A DNA stretch of 8,293 nt from Bordetella parapertussis (GCA_945867725.1 CAMBJI010000079.1:1-8293); one strand, 5' to 3'. Counted from the first letter of the stretch, positions 1 through 7,390 are shown. The notes: generated by a model not told the origin, from the letters alone. Program-made: numbers and translations.

Positions 1-1
1 A

Positions 2-220
2 CAAAAGCCTTACGACATGTATTCGTTCAAAGTGCTGCCTTGGCTGGGTCAGAAGATCGCTAGCGATGCAGACAGCTACCGCTATCTTGCTGAGTCCATC
101 CGCATGCATCCGGATCAGGAAACGCTGAAGGGAATGATGCAGGACGCTGGACTGGACAGGGTGGAGTATTTCAATCTCACTGCCGGCGTCGCGGCTTTGC
201 ATGTGGGCGTGAAGTTGTAG
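2..220 (+). CDS. ubiE: Ubiquinone/menaquinone biosynthesis C-methyltransferase UbiE, C-terminal part (5' truncated by window edge)
   Basis: The reading frame is open from base 2 to a TAG at 218-220 and gives the last 72 residues of a protein of about 250 residues. The motifs [18 protein letters not shown] and [15 protein letters not shown] are the characteristic C terminus of UbiE, the SAM-dependent methyltransferase that adds the C-2 methyl group to the benzoquinol ring in ubiquinone synthesis (and methylates demethylmenaquinol where menaquinone is made). The SAM-binding Rossmann core lies upstream of the window and cannot be judged. The in-frame ATG at 17 is internal, because family homology (QKPYDMYSF...) continues upstream of it. 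ubiJ follows after 28 bases and then ubiB, the usual proteobacterial ubiquinone cluster, so co-transcription is likely. Identification is firm; only the 5' end is missing. Confidence 0.95.
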   Translation, partial: QKPYDMYSFKVLPWLGQKIASDADSYRYLAESIRMHPDQETLKGMMQDAGLDRVEYFNLTAGVAALHVGVKL

Positions 221-248
221 GCTGACATGCCTGCCAACTTACAAGACC

Positions 249-965
249 ATGATGACACCCGAACGTCCCCTTGCCGCTGCAATTAATCACTTGCTGTCGC
301 GCCAGCCGCAACTGTGCAAAGTTCTGCTGCCGCACGCAGGAAAGTCAGCGCGAATTGCGGTCGGGACCTTGCAGCTTGATCTGGCGGTGGCCAATGACGG
401 TCTGCTGCAAGTAGCAACCCAAGCCGAACCCCATGTCACCATTCGTATCAAGCCTGCTGACCTGCCGCAGATTCTGTCGAACATGGATAGAGCGTTTTCT
501 TATGTCAGTCTGAGTGGCGACGCCGAGCTAGCCAAAGCGATCTCTGAAGTAGCGCAAGGCCTGCACTGGGAAGCGGAAGAAGATCTCGCGCCATTCGTTG
601 GCGATATTGCTGCGGTGCGTATTGCGCAAGCCGCGCGGGCGACGGTGCAGGGTGTGCGCTCCGGCGGTCGCAAGCTCGTTGAGCAAATTGCCGAGTATCT
701 GCTGGAGGAAAACCCTACGCTGCTGTATCGAAAAGTTGGTGAAGATTTTGCGGTGCAAGTCGCTGCATTACGCGACGATGTCGAGCGACTCGGCAAGCGC
801 ATTGGCTTTCTCGAGACACGCTCGGGGACAGGCGCAAGCCTAAGCCCAAGCAAAAGCACGAGCACAAACACGAACACAAACACGAACACAAACACGAGCA
901 CAAACACGAGCACAAACACAACAACAAATTCAGGCACCAGCCCAAGCGCAGGGAGCGCCCGATGA
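249..965 (+). CDS. ubiJ: Ubiquinone biosynthesis accessory factor UbiJ (SCP2 domain) with a Thr/Asn-rich C-terminal tail
   Basis: A 238-residue protein between ubiE and ubiB. Residues about 10-110 resemble the SCP2 sterol-carrier fold. The segment [18 protein letters not shown] (110-127) and the charged [15 protein letters not shown] stretch (175-189, probably coiled coil) are typical of UbiJ/YigP. UbiJ binds lipid-like ubiquinone intermediates and helps organise the cytosolic Ubi complex (UbiE/F/G/H/I/J/K in Escherichia coli). Residues about 194-238 are an extra low-complexity tail of Thr, Asn and Ser encoded by a 12-bp tandem repeat; the E. coli protein is about 201 residues, so the tail accounts for the extra length. 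Two adjacent ATGs (249, 252) could start translation and neither has a clear Shine-Dalgarno. The stop TGA at 963-965 overlaps the ubiB ATG at 962. Function is assigned by homology and context. Confidence 0.88.
   Translation: MMTPERPLAAAINHLLSRQPQLCKVLLPHAGKSARIAVGTLQLDLAVANDGLLQVATQAEPHVTIRIKPADLPQILSNMDRAFSYVSLSGDAELAKAISEVAQGLHWEAEEDLAPFVGDIAAVRIAQAARATVQGVRSGGRKLVEQIAEYLLEENPTLLYRKVGEDFAVQVAALRDDVERLGKRIGFLETRSGTGASLSPSKSTSTNTNTNTNTNTSTNTSTNTTTNSGTSPSAGSAR
852..923 (+). repeat. 12-bp in-frame tandem repeat in the ubiJ 3' end
   Basis: Four intact 12-base units run from 864 to 911: ACAAACACGAAC twice, then ACAAACACGAGC twice. A degenerate unit flanks each side (852-863 and 912-923). The unit length is a multiple of three, so unit gain or loss changes only the number of TNTN/TNTS tetrapeptides and not the frame. 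The repeat lies entirely in the non-conserved tail of UbiJ, after the predicted coiled coil. Reverse-strand frames here ([14 protein letters not shown]) are repeat shadows. Confidence 0.9.
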
Positions 966-2533
966 TTTCGCGCTTGTTGCGTGTCTTGAAAATCACCCGC
1001 GTGGCGCTTCGCTACGGGCTGGATGAGATCATCCTTTCCAGCGGCCGCGTGCCACCCCATCTGCGGCTCTTGTCGGCGTTTTTGTTCTGGCGTGATCTGA
1101 GCGCACCGCGTGGCGAACGTTTGCGTCGTGCGCTGGAAGAACTGGGACCGATTTTTGTGAAATTCGGTCAGGTACTTTCCACGCGCCGGGACTTGTTGCC
1201 GGCCGATGTCGCAGACCAGTTGGCTTTGTTGCAGGATCAGGTGCCGCCTTTTGCGTCGAATTTGGCGGTGGCACAAATCACTCGCTCGCTGGGTCAGCAT
1301 CCGGATCAATTGTTCGCCAGCTTCTCGCGTGAGCCGGTGGCTTCAGCATCGGTGGCACAGGTACATTTTGCGGTACTGAAAAATGGCACCGAGGTCGCTG
1401 TCAAAGTTTTGCGCCCGGGTGTGCATCAGGCCATTGGTAAAGACATCGCACTCATGCGTGTCGTTGCTGGGTGGGTTGAGCGTTGGTGGTCCGACGGGCC
1501 GCGTTTGAAGCCGCGCGAGGTTGTTGCTGAGTTCGACAAACACCTGCACGACGAGCTGGACCTCATGCGTGAGGCAGCGAATGCAAGCCAATTACGCCGT
1601 AATTTTGCAGGCTCGCCGCTGCTGATGGTACCGGAAATGTTCTGGGATTATTGCGCCGAATCCGTCATCGTCATGGAGCGCATGCACGGCATACCCATCT
1701 CGCAGACGCAACGCTTGATCGATGCAGGCGTCGATCTCAAAAAACTCTCGCGCGACGGTGTGGAGATATTTTTTACGCAGGTATTTCGCGATGGTTTCTT
1801 TCACGCGGATATGCATCCCGGGAACATCATGGTGTCCACTACACCTGAAACATTTGGCCGTTACATTGCGCTCGATTTCGGTATCGTTGGCACGTTGACT
1901 GATTTCGACAAAGACTATTTGTCGCAAAATTTTCTGGCGTTTTTTCAGCGCGATTACAAACGCGTTGCGCAAGCCCATATCGAATCTGGCTGGGCACCCA
2001 AAGATACGCGTGTCGATGAACTTGAAGCTGCCGTGCGTGCTTGCTGCGAACCGATATTTGATCGGCCTTTGTCGCAGATATCGTTTGGTCAGGTGCTGCT
2101 ACGACTATTCCAGACGTCGCGCCGCTTCAATGTTGAAGTGCAGCCGCAACTCGTGCTCTTGCAAAAGACACTGCTCAATATCGAAGGACTCGGCCGCGAG
2201 CTGGATCCGGATCTTGATCTGTGGGCAACCGCCAAGCCCTCACTAGAGCGCTGGATGAAAGAGCAGGTCGGCTGGCGTGGTTTCATCGAACGTCTGAAGA
2301 TCGAGGCGCCACACTATGCGCACATCCTGCCCCAGCTGCCACGTTTGGTGCAGCAGGCACTCGAGGCCAAGGCAGAAGGGCATCAAGTCGATAACAGCGC
2401 TTTGCTTCAGCGCCTGCTGGCCGAGCAGCGACGCACCAACCTGCTGCTGGGTATTGCGGTGTATTTTGGTGGCGGACTTATCGCGGGTATTCTCGTGGTT
2501 CAGCTTTTGATGCGTTGGCATTCGGCGCTCTAG
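962..2533 (+). CDS. ubiB: UbiB, ABC1/ADCK/COQ8-type protein kinase-like ATPase for ubiquinone biosynthesis
   Basis: A 523-residue protein, close to the roughly 545 residues of E. coli UbiB. Hallmarks of the UbiB/ADCK family are all present: the KxGQ motif (KFGQ, 67-70), the Ala-rich loop that replaces the kinase Gly-rich loop ([11 protein letters not shown], 125-135), the ATP-site lysine in VAVKV (K148), the ExD motif (ELD, 198-200), the catalytic-loop-like HADMHPGN (281-288) and the metal-binding DFG (305-307). A hydrophobic segment at about 494-518 is a C-terminal membrane anchor. Family knowledge: UbiB supports ubiquinone synthesis through ATPase activity at the inner membrane, probably by extracting hydrophobic precursors; protein kinase activity is not established. 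The start ATG overlaps the ubiJ stop (ATGA) and has GGGAG at 951-955, six bases upstream, so this start is well supported and coupling to ubiJ is likely. Confidence 0.96.
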   Translation: MISRLLRVLKITRVALRYGLDEIILSSGRVPPHLRLLSAFLFWRDLSAPRGERLRRALEELGPIFVKFGQVLSTRRDLLPADVADQLALLQDQVPPFASNLAVAQITRSLGQHPDQLFASFSREPVASASVAQVHFAVLKNGTEVAVKVLRPGVHQAIGKDIALMRVVAGWVERWWSDGPRLKPREVVAEFDKHLHDELDLMREAANASQLRRNFAGSPLLMVPEMFWDYCAESVIVMERMHGIPISQTQRLIDAGVDLKKLSRDGVEIFFTQVFRDGFFHADMHPGNIMVSTTPETFGRYIALDFGIVGTLTDFDKDYLSQNFLAFFQRDYKRVAQAHIESGWAPKDTRVDELEAAVRACCEPIFDRPLSQISFGQVLLRLFQTSRRFNVEVQPQLVLLQKTLLNIEGLGRELDPDLDLWATAKPSLERWMKEQVGWRGFIERLKIEAPHYAHILPQLPRLVQQALEAKAEGHQVDNSALLQRLLAEQRRTNLLLGIAVYFGGGLIAGILVVQLLMRWHSAL

Positions 2534-2542
2534 GTGGCTTCG

Positions 2543-2580
2543 TATCTTTTTTTGTTAGAGTTCGCTAAACAAAAAAGATA
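2543..2580 (+). terminator. AT-rich imperfect hairpin after ubiB, possible terminator
   Basis: The left arm TATC-T7-GTT-AG and the right arm CT-AAAC-A6-GATA are complementary except for one or two bulged bases, with a loop near AGTTCG. The structure begins 9 bases after the ubiB stop. It has an A/T tract in each arm rather than a GC stem followed by U residues, so it is not a textbook Rho-independent terminator. A weak bidirectional terminator or an mRNA 3'-end stabilising stem are both possible. Confidence 0.35.
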
Positions 2581-2659
2581 ATCAGCGCCTGGCCGCTACT
2601 GTGCGAAACACCGGCATGTATACGACCTGCTGCTTTTCACAGCTGCTCCGTTAACGACG

Positions 2660-2764
2660 ATGGGCCCCAGCTTTCCCCCAGCTTTCGCGGGGGCGGTGGC
2701 TGGGGTGACGGAATTTGAAGTGATTACCTTAAAAATTGTCACCCCAGCGAAAGCTGGGGCCCAT
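2660..2764. repeat. Pair of inverted REP-like palindromic elements (BIME-like)
   Basis: The right copy (2738-2764) contains the perfect stem CCCCAGC (2742-2748) / GCTGGGG (2753-2759) with a GAAA tetraloop, flanked by GTCA and CCCAT. The left copy is the reverse complement of the same element: ATGGGCCCCAGCTTTC at 2660-2675 and CTGGGGTGAC at 2700-2709. About 24 bases between these arms carry a further palindrome (CCCCC 2675-2679 or shifted by one, GGGGG 2689-2693). A 28-base AT-richer spacer (2710-2737) separates the copies, so the whole can fold as one large stem. Elements with this GTCACCCCAGCGAAAGCTGGGG-type core are widespread dispersed intergenic repeats in proteobacteria. Possible roles are transcript termination or 3'-end protection of the ubi mRNA, or a target of a REP-associated tyrosine transposase. 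No such gene is in the window. Confidence 0.75.
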
Positions 2765-2842
2765 GGTCACTCTGTGGAAGACTCAGCCAACCACCTCATC
2801 ACGCGTTCCACATCAAACCACAGATGTCATTCCGACATCGCC

Positions 2843-2869
2843 CTGAAATTAGTACTTCGCCGCTATAAT
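2843..2869 (+). promoter_or_regulatory. Sigma-70-type promoter for the symporter gene
   Basis: A perfect TATAAT box lies at 2864-2869, preceded by G/C-rich bases. The best -35 candidate I see is CTGAAA at 2843-2848 (4 of 6 to TTGACA), with a short 15-base spacer, so the -35 contribution is weak and an activator may be needed. Transcription would start near 2876, giving a leader of about 40 bases before the ATG at 2916. Confidence 0.55.
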
Positions 2870-2880
2870 CCCGCCTGTTT

Positions 2881-2900
2881 TTTCCGCGGAAACGTCCGCG
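2881..2900 (+). promoter_or_regulatory. Overlapping palindrome and hairpin in the symporter 5' leader
   Basis: TTTCCGCGGAAA (2881-2892) is a perfect 12-base DNA palindrome located just downstream of the expected transcription start. Overlapping it, CGCGGA (2885-2890) and TCCGCG (2895-2900) form a perfect 6-bp stem with an AACG loop that ends six bases before the GGAG Shine-Dalgarno (2907-2910). It could be a repressor site at the DNA level or an RNA stem near the ribosome binding site. Function is unproven. Confidence 0.4.
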
Positions 2901-2915
2901 CCTAACGGAGATTGC

Positions 2916-4334
2916 ATGAACACCTTGATGATCTTTGTCGCGCTCTACCTACTTATCTCGGTGGCACTGGGTCTGTATGCGGCACGACGCGTCAAGACCG
3001 CAAGCGATTATGCGAATGCCGGACGCTCGCTGCCTTTGCCCGTGGTGATTGCCACGGTATTTGCAACCTGGTTTGGTTCGGAAACTGTGTTGGGTATTCC
3101 GGCCCGCTTTGCCGAGCATGGTTTGGTCGGTGTTGTCGAGGATCCGTTCGGTGCTTCGCTTTGTCTGATCTTCGTCGGCCTCTTTTTTGCGCGACGTTTG
3201 TATCGCATGAATCTGCTGACCATCGGCGACTATTACAAGCAGCGTTACAACCGACCGGTCGAGATCATGGTGTCGCTTTGTATCGTGGCTTCTTATTTAG
3301 GTTGGGTGTCGGCACAGATTACCGCCATGGGTCTGGTTTTTAATGTGTTGACCAACGGCGCCATCTCCCTTTCAGCCGGCATGATCATAGGTTCGACTAT
3401 CGTCCTGACTTACACGCTGTTTGGCGGCATGTGGGCGGTGGCGCTGACGGATTCATTTCAGATGACGCTGATTATCGCCGGCCTCTTGTACATCGTCTGG
3501 GTGATTGCCGGCGAAGCGGGTGGGGCGGGTGTCGTGATTGCGCATGCGAATCAGGCTGGCAAGCTCAATTTTCTGCCTGAGCTCACGTTGCCAGCGATAC
3601 TGGCGTTCATTGGTGCCGCCGTCACGATCATGTTTGGCTCGATACCGCAGCAGGATGTATTTCAGCGAGTAATGTCGGCGCGCTCTGAAGGTTCAGCCGC
3701 CACGGGTGCGGTTATTGGTGGCTCGATGTATTTCCTGATTGCCTTCATCCCGATGTTTCTGGTGTATGCGGCGCAGATGATTGATCCGGCGATGTTTACT
3801 TCGTTGATCGAAGACGATCCGCAGAAAATCCTGCCCACCCTTATCCTGACCCACACGCCGGTGTTTGCGCAGATATTGTTCTTTGGTGCGCTTCTGTCGG
3901 CCATCATGTCGACTGCTAGCGGTACCTTGCTGGCGCCCAGTATCACGCTCACCGAAAACATCATTCGCGAAATCCGGCCGATGTCGGATCGTCAACTGCT
4001 GATGACCACCCGTGTCGTCGTTGTTTGTTTCACCATCATCGTCACGACCTTCGCGCTGCTGTCGCAGGGCATGCCGATCTATGAAATGGTCGGCAATTCC
4101 TACAAAGTACCGCTGGTGGGCGCTTTTATTCCGCTGGTGATGGGCCTCTACTGGAAACGCGCCAATACGCAGGGCGCTTTATGCTCCGTCATTGGCGGGC
4201 TGGGTAGCTGGCTGCTGATGGAAGCCTTTGGCAGTGAATCGATCTGGCCACCCCAGCTCGTTGGCTTGCTGGTTGCCTTTCTGGGCATGATTGTCGGCTC
4301 CTTGCTGCCTGAGCGCCAAAAGCTCGCCGCATGA
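2916..4334 (+). CDS. Sodium:solute symporter family (SSS) permease, substrate unknown
   Basis: A 472-residue polytopic inner-membrane protein with about 13 hydrophobic segments (roughly 2-20, 42-60, 72-92, 117-137, 153-171, 173-198, 223-242, 262-285, 315-340, 362-385, 395-413, 421-437, 445-464). SSS hallmarks are the N-terminal SDYANAGRSLP segment (30-40), TIGDYYKQRY (102-111), YTLFGGMWAVALTDSFQ (166-182) and LLSAIMSTASGTLLAPS (326-342). In the last motif S332 and T333 align by eye with the Na+-binding Ser-Thr pair of the proline carrier PutP. The family couples inward Na+ to uptake of sugars, amino acids, vitamins or carboxylates; nothing nearby reveals the substrate. ATG 2916 has GGAG five bases upstream and starts at the expected point before the first membrane segment. 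It has its own promoter, separated from ubiB by the REP pair, so it is probably monocistronic. Confidence 0.9.
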   Translation: MNTLMIFVALYLLISVALGLYAARRVKTASDYANAGRSLPLPVVIATVFATWFGSETVLGIPARFAEHGLVGVVEDPFGASLCLIFVGLFFARRLYRMNLLTIGDYYKQRYNRPVEIMVSLCIVASYLGWVSAQITAMGLVFNVLTNGAISLSAGMIIGSTIVLTYTLFGGMWAVALTDSFQMTLIIAGLLYIVWVIAGEAGGAGVVIAHANQAGKLNFLPELTLPAILAFIGAAVTIMFGSIPQQDVFQRVMSARSEGSAATGAVIGGSMYFLIAFIPMFLVYAAQMIDPAMFTSLIEDDPQKILPTLILTHTPVFAQILFFGALLSAIMSTASGTLLAPSITLTENIIREIRPMSDRQLLMTTRVVVVCFTIIVTTFALLSQGMPIYEMVGNSYKVPLVGAFIPLVMGLYWKRANTQGALCSVIGGLGSWLLMEAFGSESIWPPQLVGLLVAFLGMIVGSLLPERQKLAA

Positions 4335-4343
4335 TTGTCTGTA

Positions 4344-4379
4344 GTGTCTGTTTGAAAAGTACAATTTTCAAACAGACAC
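4344..4379. terminator. Perfect 15-bp inverted repeat after the symporter gene, probable transcript-end hairpin
   Basis: GTGTCTGTTTGAAAA (4344-4358) and its exact reverse complement (4365-4379) are separated by six bases (GTACAA). The hairpin starts ten bases after the symporter stop, a typical position for a terminator or mRNA-stabilising stem. No U tract follows (CGGGTCGATAAG), so classical intrinsic termination on the + strand is doubtful. The AAAA/TTTT next to the loop is part of the stem. The repeat could equally be a binding site for a dimeric protein. Confidence 0.5.
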
Positions 4380-4427
4380 CGGGTCGATAAGCGCCGATTC
4401 ACACGACGAGACTCCCTAGAAACCCCT

Positions 4428-4433
4428 TATACT
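4428..4433 (+). promoter_or_regulatory. Possible -10 box for the FmdB-like/DUF502/aspS cluster
   Basis: TATACT (one mismatch to TATAAT) lies 37 bases before the zinc-ribbon gene. No good -35 sits at 16-18 bases; ACGACG at 4403-4408 (3 of 6, 19-base spacer) is the nearest, and TTCACA at 4398-4403 (5 of 6) is too far at 24 bases. Some promoter is expected here because the gene follows a 136-base gap with a strong hairpin, but this exact box is tentative. Confidence 0.35.
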
Positions 4434-4470
4434 CCAAGGTTTTCGAAATTTTGCAGAGAGGGGAGCAACT

Positions 4471-4851
4471 ATGCCGATTTATGCCTATCGCTGCGAAGCA
4501 TGCGGCTTCGCCAAGGACGTACTGCAAAGCATTTCCGCCGCGCCGCTGACCGACTGCGAGTCCTGCGGCAAACCTGAATTCCGCAAGCAAGTCACCGCGG
4601 CCGGCTTTCAGCTCAAGGGCAGTGGCTGGTACGTCACCGATTTCCGTAACGGCGCCACGCCTGCGGCGAAGGCCGATGCCAATCCTGCTGGTACGACCGC
4701 AGACGGGACTGCAGCGGCAACGACAGCAGCAACGACAGCAGCCACTACAACAACAGCAACGACGACAGCAGCGACTCCAACAACCGCAACAACTGCCGCC
4801 AGTTCGGCGCCCGCCGCTGCGAGTACAACAGCAACTCCTTCGGCCACCTAA
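4471..4851 (+). CDS. FmdB-type small zinc-ribbon protein with Ala/Thr-rich tail
   Basis: A 126-residue protein. Residues 1-60 form a FmdB/CxxC_CxxC_SSSS zinc ribbon: MPIYAYRCEACG with Cys pairs C8/C11 and C28/C31, the conserved APLTDCESCGKPEFRKQVTAAGFQLKGSGWYVTDF core, and no catalytic domain. The four cysteines most likely hold one structural zinc; the cellular role of this family is not known, although such genes are commonly found beside DUF502 and aspS in betaproteobacteria. Residues about 62-126 are a low-complexity Ala/Thr/Pro tail without recognisable fold. The start is supported by AGGGGAG at 4459-4465, five bases upstream. DUF502 follows after 11 bases, so the two are almost certainly co-transcribed. 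Confidence 0.88.
   Translation: MPIYAYRCEACGFAKDVLQSISAAPLTDCESCGKPEFRKQVTAAGFQLKGSGWYVTDFRNGATPAAKADANPAGTTADGTAAATTAATTAATTTTATTTAATPTTATTAASSAPAAASTTATPSAT
4717..4740 (+). repeat. 12-bp direct duplication within a trinucleotide-like tract in the zinc-ribbon gene tail
   Basis: GCAACGACAGCA occurs twice back to back (4717-4728, 4729-4740), in frame as Ala-Thr-Thr-Ala. The surrounding 4711-4800 is a degenerate tract of GCA, ACA, ACG and ACT codons. It keeps frame on expansion and lies wholly in the non-conserved tail. Opposite-strand frames rich in Cys or Val/Ala here are shadows of the tract. Confidence 0.75.
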
Positions 4852-4862
4852 GTAAAGCATTC

Positions 4863-5525
4863 ATGCGCAAATATTTCATCACCGGTTTACTGGTTCTCGT
4901 GCCGCTTGTGATCACTCTCTGGGTGCTCAATCTCATCATCGGCACGCTTGATCAGTCCCTGCTGCTGCTGCCACCGCAGTGGCGCCCCGAATTGCTGCTG
5001 GGTTTCAATCTGCCCGGTGTGGGCACGATACTGACGCTGGTGATCATTTTCATTACCGGTCTGGTAACCCGTAATTTCATCGGCAACCGCCTGCTGCTGC
5101 TGTGGGAATTACTGCTGCAGCGTATTCCAGTGGTCAATTCGATTTACTCCAGCGTCAAGCAGGTCTCCGACACCTTGTTCTCCTCTTCGGGTAACGCGTT
5201 TCGCAAGGCGCTGCTGGTGCAGTATCCGCGCGAAGGCGTCTGGACCATTGCCTTTCAGACCGGCGTACCTGGTGGTGATGTTAAAAATCATCTCAGTGGT
5301 GATTACGTCAGCGTCTATGTACCGACCACGCCCAATCCCACGTCCGGATTTTTTCTCATGCTGAAAAAAGAAGACACCATCGAACTCAACATGAGCGTAG
5401 ATGAGGCGCTCAAGTACATCGTCTCCATGGGCGTGGTGGCGCCACCACCTGCACCGCCCGCGCCAAGTAGCAAGCCTTTGGCATCAGCCCAGACCGGCGC
5501 CAAGGCTGAAGCAGTCGATCATTAA
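4863..5525 (+). CDS. DUF502 family inner-membrane protein
   Basis: A 220-residue protein of the DUF502 family. It begins [20 protein letters not shown], the usual start of the family, with membrane segments at about 5-27 and 52-70, followed by a soluble domain. Conserved stretches include [20 protein letters not shown] (87-106), [14 protein letters not shown] (121-134), [16 protein letters not shown] (152-167) and [16 protein letters not shown] (177-192). A Pro/Ala-rich tail (193-220) is not conserved. The molecular function is not known; plant members (LCV/COV1-like) affect vascular patterning, which says little about bacteria. The Shine-Dalgarno is poor (AAGTAAAG region), and with only 11 bases from the previous stop, translation probably depends on read-through from the zinc-ribbon gene. 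aspS follows after 38 bases. Confidence 0.9.
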   Translation: MRKYFITGLLVLVPLVITLWVLNLIIGTLDQSLLLLPPQWRPELLLGFNLPGVGTILTLVIIFITGLVTRNFIGNRLLLLWELLLQRIPVVNSIYSSVKQVSDTLFSSSGNAFRKALLVQYPREGVWTIAFQTGVPGGDVKNHLSGDYVSVYVPTTPNPTSGFFLMLKKEDTIELNMSVDEALKYIVSMGVVAPPPAPPAPSSKPLASAQTGAKAEAVDH

Positions 5526-5563
5526 TTAATCACCCAAACAAGACAGAAGCGAGACCGAACAAG

Positions 5564-7381
5564 ATGTCAATGCGAACACATTACTGCGGCCTGACCAACG
5601 AGACACTGATGGGCCAGACAGTCAGCCTGTGCGGCTGGGTACATCGCCGCCGCGACCACGGTGGCGTTATTTTTATTGATCTGCGCGACCGCGAAGGTCT
5701 GGTGCAGATTGTCTGCGATCCGGATCGTGCCGATATGTTTAAAGCCGCCGAGTCCGTGCGTAACGAATTTTGTTTGCGCATCACCGGTCTGGTACGCGCA
5801 CGTCCCGAAGGCACCGACAACGCCAACCTCACCTCCGGCAAAATCGAAGTGCTGTGCCATGAACTCGAAGTGCTCAATCCTTCAGTCACACCACCGTTCC
5901 AGCTTGATGATGAGAACCTCTCCGAGACCACGCGCCTGACGCATCGTGTACTGGACTTGCGTCGTCCGCAGATGCAGTACAACTTGCGCCTGCGCTACAA
6001 GGTCACGATGGAAGTTCGGAAGTTTTTGGATGAGCATGGCTTCATTGACATCGAAACGCCGATGCTCACCAAATCCACGCCCGAGGGCGCACGTGATTAC
6101 CTCGTGCCTTCGCGTGTGAATGCCGGACACTTCTTTGCGCTGCCTCAGTCGCCGCAGTTATTCAAGCAATTGCTGATGGTGTCAAACTTCGATCGTTACT
6201 ACCAGATCACAAAATGCTTCCGCGACGAAGACCTGCGTGCTGATCGTCAGCCTGAATTTACCCAGATCGATTGCGAAACCTCGTTCATGTCTGAACAAGA
6301 AATTCGCGATCTGTTCGAAGGCATGATTCGTAAAACCTTCAAGAACGCACTCAACGTCGATTTACCCGATCCGTTCCCGATGATGGATTTCGCCACCGCG
6401 ATGGCGAAGTACGGCTCCGACAAACCCGACATGCGTGTTCAGCTTGAATTCACCGAGCTGACCGACGTCATGAAAGACGTGGACTTCAAAGTCTTCTCTG
6501 GCGCAGCCAACATGGAAGGTGGTCGTGTGGTCGGTCTGCGCGTACCCGGCGGCGCGAACGAAAACGGCGGTATGCCACGTTCCGAAATCGACGCTTACAC
6601 GCAATTCGTCGCCATCTACGGTGCCAAAGGTCTTGCCTACATCAAGGTCAATGACAAAGCCAAAGGCCGCGATGGTCTGCAATCACTGATCGTCAAAAAC
6701 ATTCATGACGCTGCACTGGCGCAGATCCTCGAGCGTACCGGTGCGCAGGATGGCGACCTGATTTTCTTCGGCGCCGACAAAGCCAAAGTCGTCAACGATG
6801 CGATTGGTGCGCTGCGCGTCAAAATTGGCCACAGCGATTTTGGTCGTAAAAATGGCTTGTTCGAAGAAGCCTGGCGTCCACTGTGGGTGGTTGATTTCCC
6901 GATGTTCGAATTCGATGAAGACGCTAACCGCTGGAACGCGCTCCATCATCCGTTCACCGCACCCAAAGTCGGTCATGAAGATTTCATCAGCACTGATCCC
7001 GGCAAGGCCATTGCGCAAGCCTATGACATGGTCTTGAATGGTTGGGAGCTCGGTGGTGGATCAGTGCGTATTCACCGTGCCGATGTGCAGAGCAAAGTGT
7101 TCACTGCACTCAATATCGGCGAAGAAGAAGCGCGACTCAAATTCGGCTTCTTGCTTGACGCGCTGCAGTACGGCGCGCCACCGCATGGCGGTCTGGCGTT
7201 CGGCCTCGATCGTATCGTCACCATGATGACGGGTGCCGAATCCATTCGCGACGTGATTGCCTTCCCCAAAACTCAGCGCGCGCAATGCTTGCTGACTCAG
7301 GCGCCATCCGAAGTGGATGAGAAGCAGTTGAAAGAACTGCACATTCGTCTGCGTGCTGTGGAGCCTTCAGTCAAGAGTTGA
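5564..7381 (+). CDS. aspS: Aspartyl-tRNA synthetase, probably non-discriminating (Asp/Asn)
   Basis: A 605-residue class II aminoacyl-tRNA synthetase of the bacterial type (about 590-600 residues). The N-terminal OB-fold anticodon-binding domain covers about 1-110 ([21 protein letters not shown]). The catalytic domain has the [11 protein letters not shown] loop (195-205), motif 2 [18 protein letters not shown] (219-236) and motif 3 [11 protein letters not shown] (542-552, R550). The GAD insertion lies at about 290-425. It charges tRNA-Asp in the cytoplasm. His32 in RRRDHGG and Gly83 in RPEG match, as I recall, the residues of the Pseudomonas aeruginosa non-discriminating enzyme, where discriminating E. 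coli AspRS has Leu at the His position; such enzymes also make Asp-tRNA-Asn for GatCAB. A second ATG at 5570 (MRTHYCGL) could be the true start; neither has a strong Shine-Dalgarno. Confidence 0.97.
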   Translation: MSMRTHYCGLTNETLMGQTVSLCGWVHRRRDHGGVIFIDLRDREGLVQIVCDPDRADMFKAAESVRNEFCLRITGLVRARPEGTDNANLTSGKIEVLCHELEVLNPSVTPPFQLDDENLSETTRLTHRVLDLRRPQMQYNLRLRYKVTMEVRKFLDEHGFIDIETPMLTKSTPEGARDYLVPSRVNAGHFFALPQSPQLFKQLLMVSNFDRYYQITKCFRDEDLRADRQPEFTQIDCETSFMSEQEIRDLFEGMIRKTFKNALNVDLPDPFPMMDFATAMAKYGSDKPDMRVQLEFTELTDVMKDVDFKVFSGAANMEGGRVVGLRVPGGANENGGMPRSEIDAYTQFVAIYGAKGLAYIKVNDKAKGRDGLQSLIVKNIHDAALAQILERTGAQDGDLIFFGADKAKVVNDAIGALRVKIGHSDFGRKNGLFEEAWRPLWVVDFPMFEFDEDANRWNALHHPFTAPKVGHEDFISTDPGKAIAQAYDMVLNGWELGGGSVRIHRADVQSKVFTALNIGEEEARLKFGFLLDALQYGAPPHGGLAFGLDRIVTMMTGAESIRDVIAFPKTQRAQCLLTQAPSEVDEKQLKELHIRLRAVEPSVKS

Positions 7382-7390
7382 TGTTTTACA

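Larger units (their letters stand above)
2534..2915. other. Non-coding spacer between ubiB and the symporter gene
   Basis: This 382-base stretch has no convincing gene. From left to right it holds an AT-rich imperfect hairpin just after the ubiB stop (2543-2580), about 80 bases with no structure that I can see (2581-2659), a pair of inverted REP-like palindromes (2660-2764), an unremarkable segment (2765-2840), and then the promoter and structured leader of the symporter gene. Each is listed separately. Confidence 0.8.

Noticed and set aside
864..911. Four repeated units considered as a CRISPR array or iterons
   Set aside because: Units are contiguous without spacers, in frame within ubiJ, and not near any replication or cas gene.
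500..1309. Long reverse-strand frame of 269 codons opposite ubiJ and ubiB
   Set aside because: It lies opposite two firmly identified genes, and its FVFVFVLV section is only the complement of the 12-base repeat.
2660..2905. Open frame of 81 codons in the ubiB-symporter spacer
   Set aside because: It is read through the REP palindromes and the promoter region, has no ribosome site, and resembles typical spurious frames in such repeats.
2912..3343. Alternative + strand frame of 143 codons overlapping the symporter start
   Set aside because: It is out of frame with the conserved symporter, lacks hydrophobic or domain pattern, and uses an ATG with poor spacing to the Shine-Dalgarno.
4399..4860. 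Cys-rich reverse-strand frame of 153 codons resembling a metallothionein-like peptide
   Set aside because: The Cys/Gly/Arg runs are the complement of the GCA/ACA repeat tract in the zinc-ribbon gene tail; the conserved zinc ribbon on the other strand is the real gene.
5521..5530. ATTAATTAAT palindrome at the DUF502 stop
   Set aside because: Ten-base AT palindromes arise easily from overlapping TAA codons; no other sign of a regulatory site.
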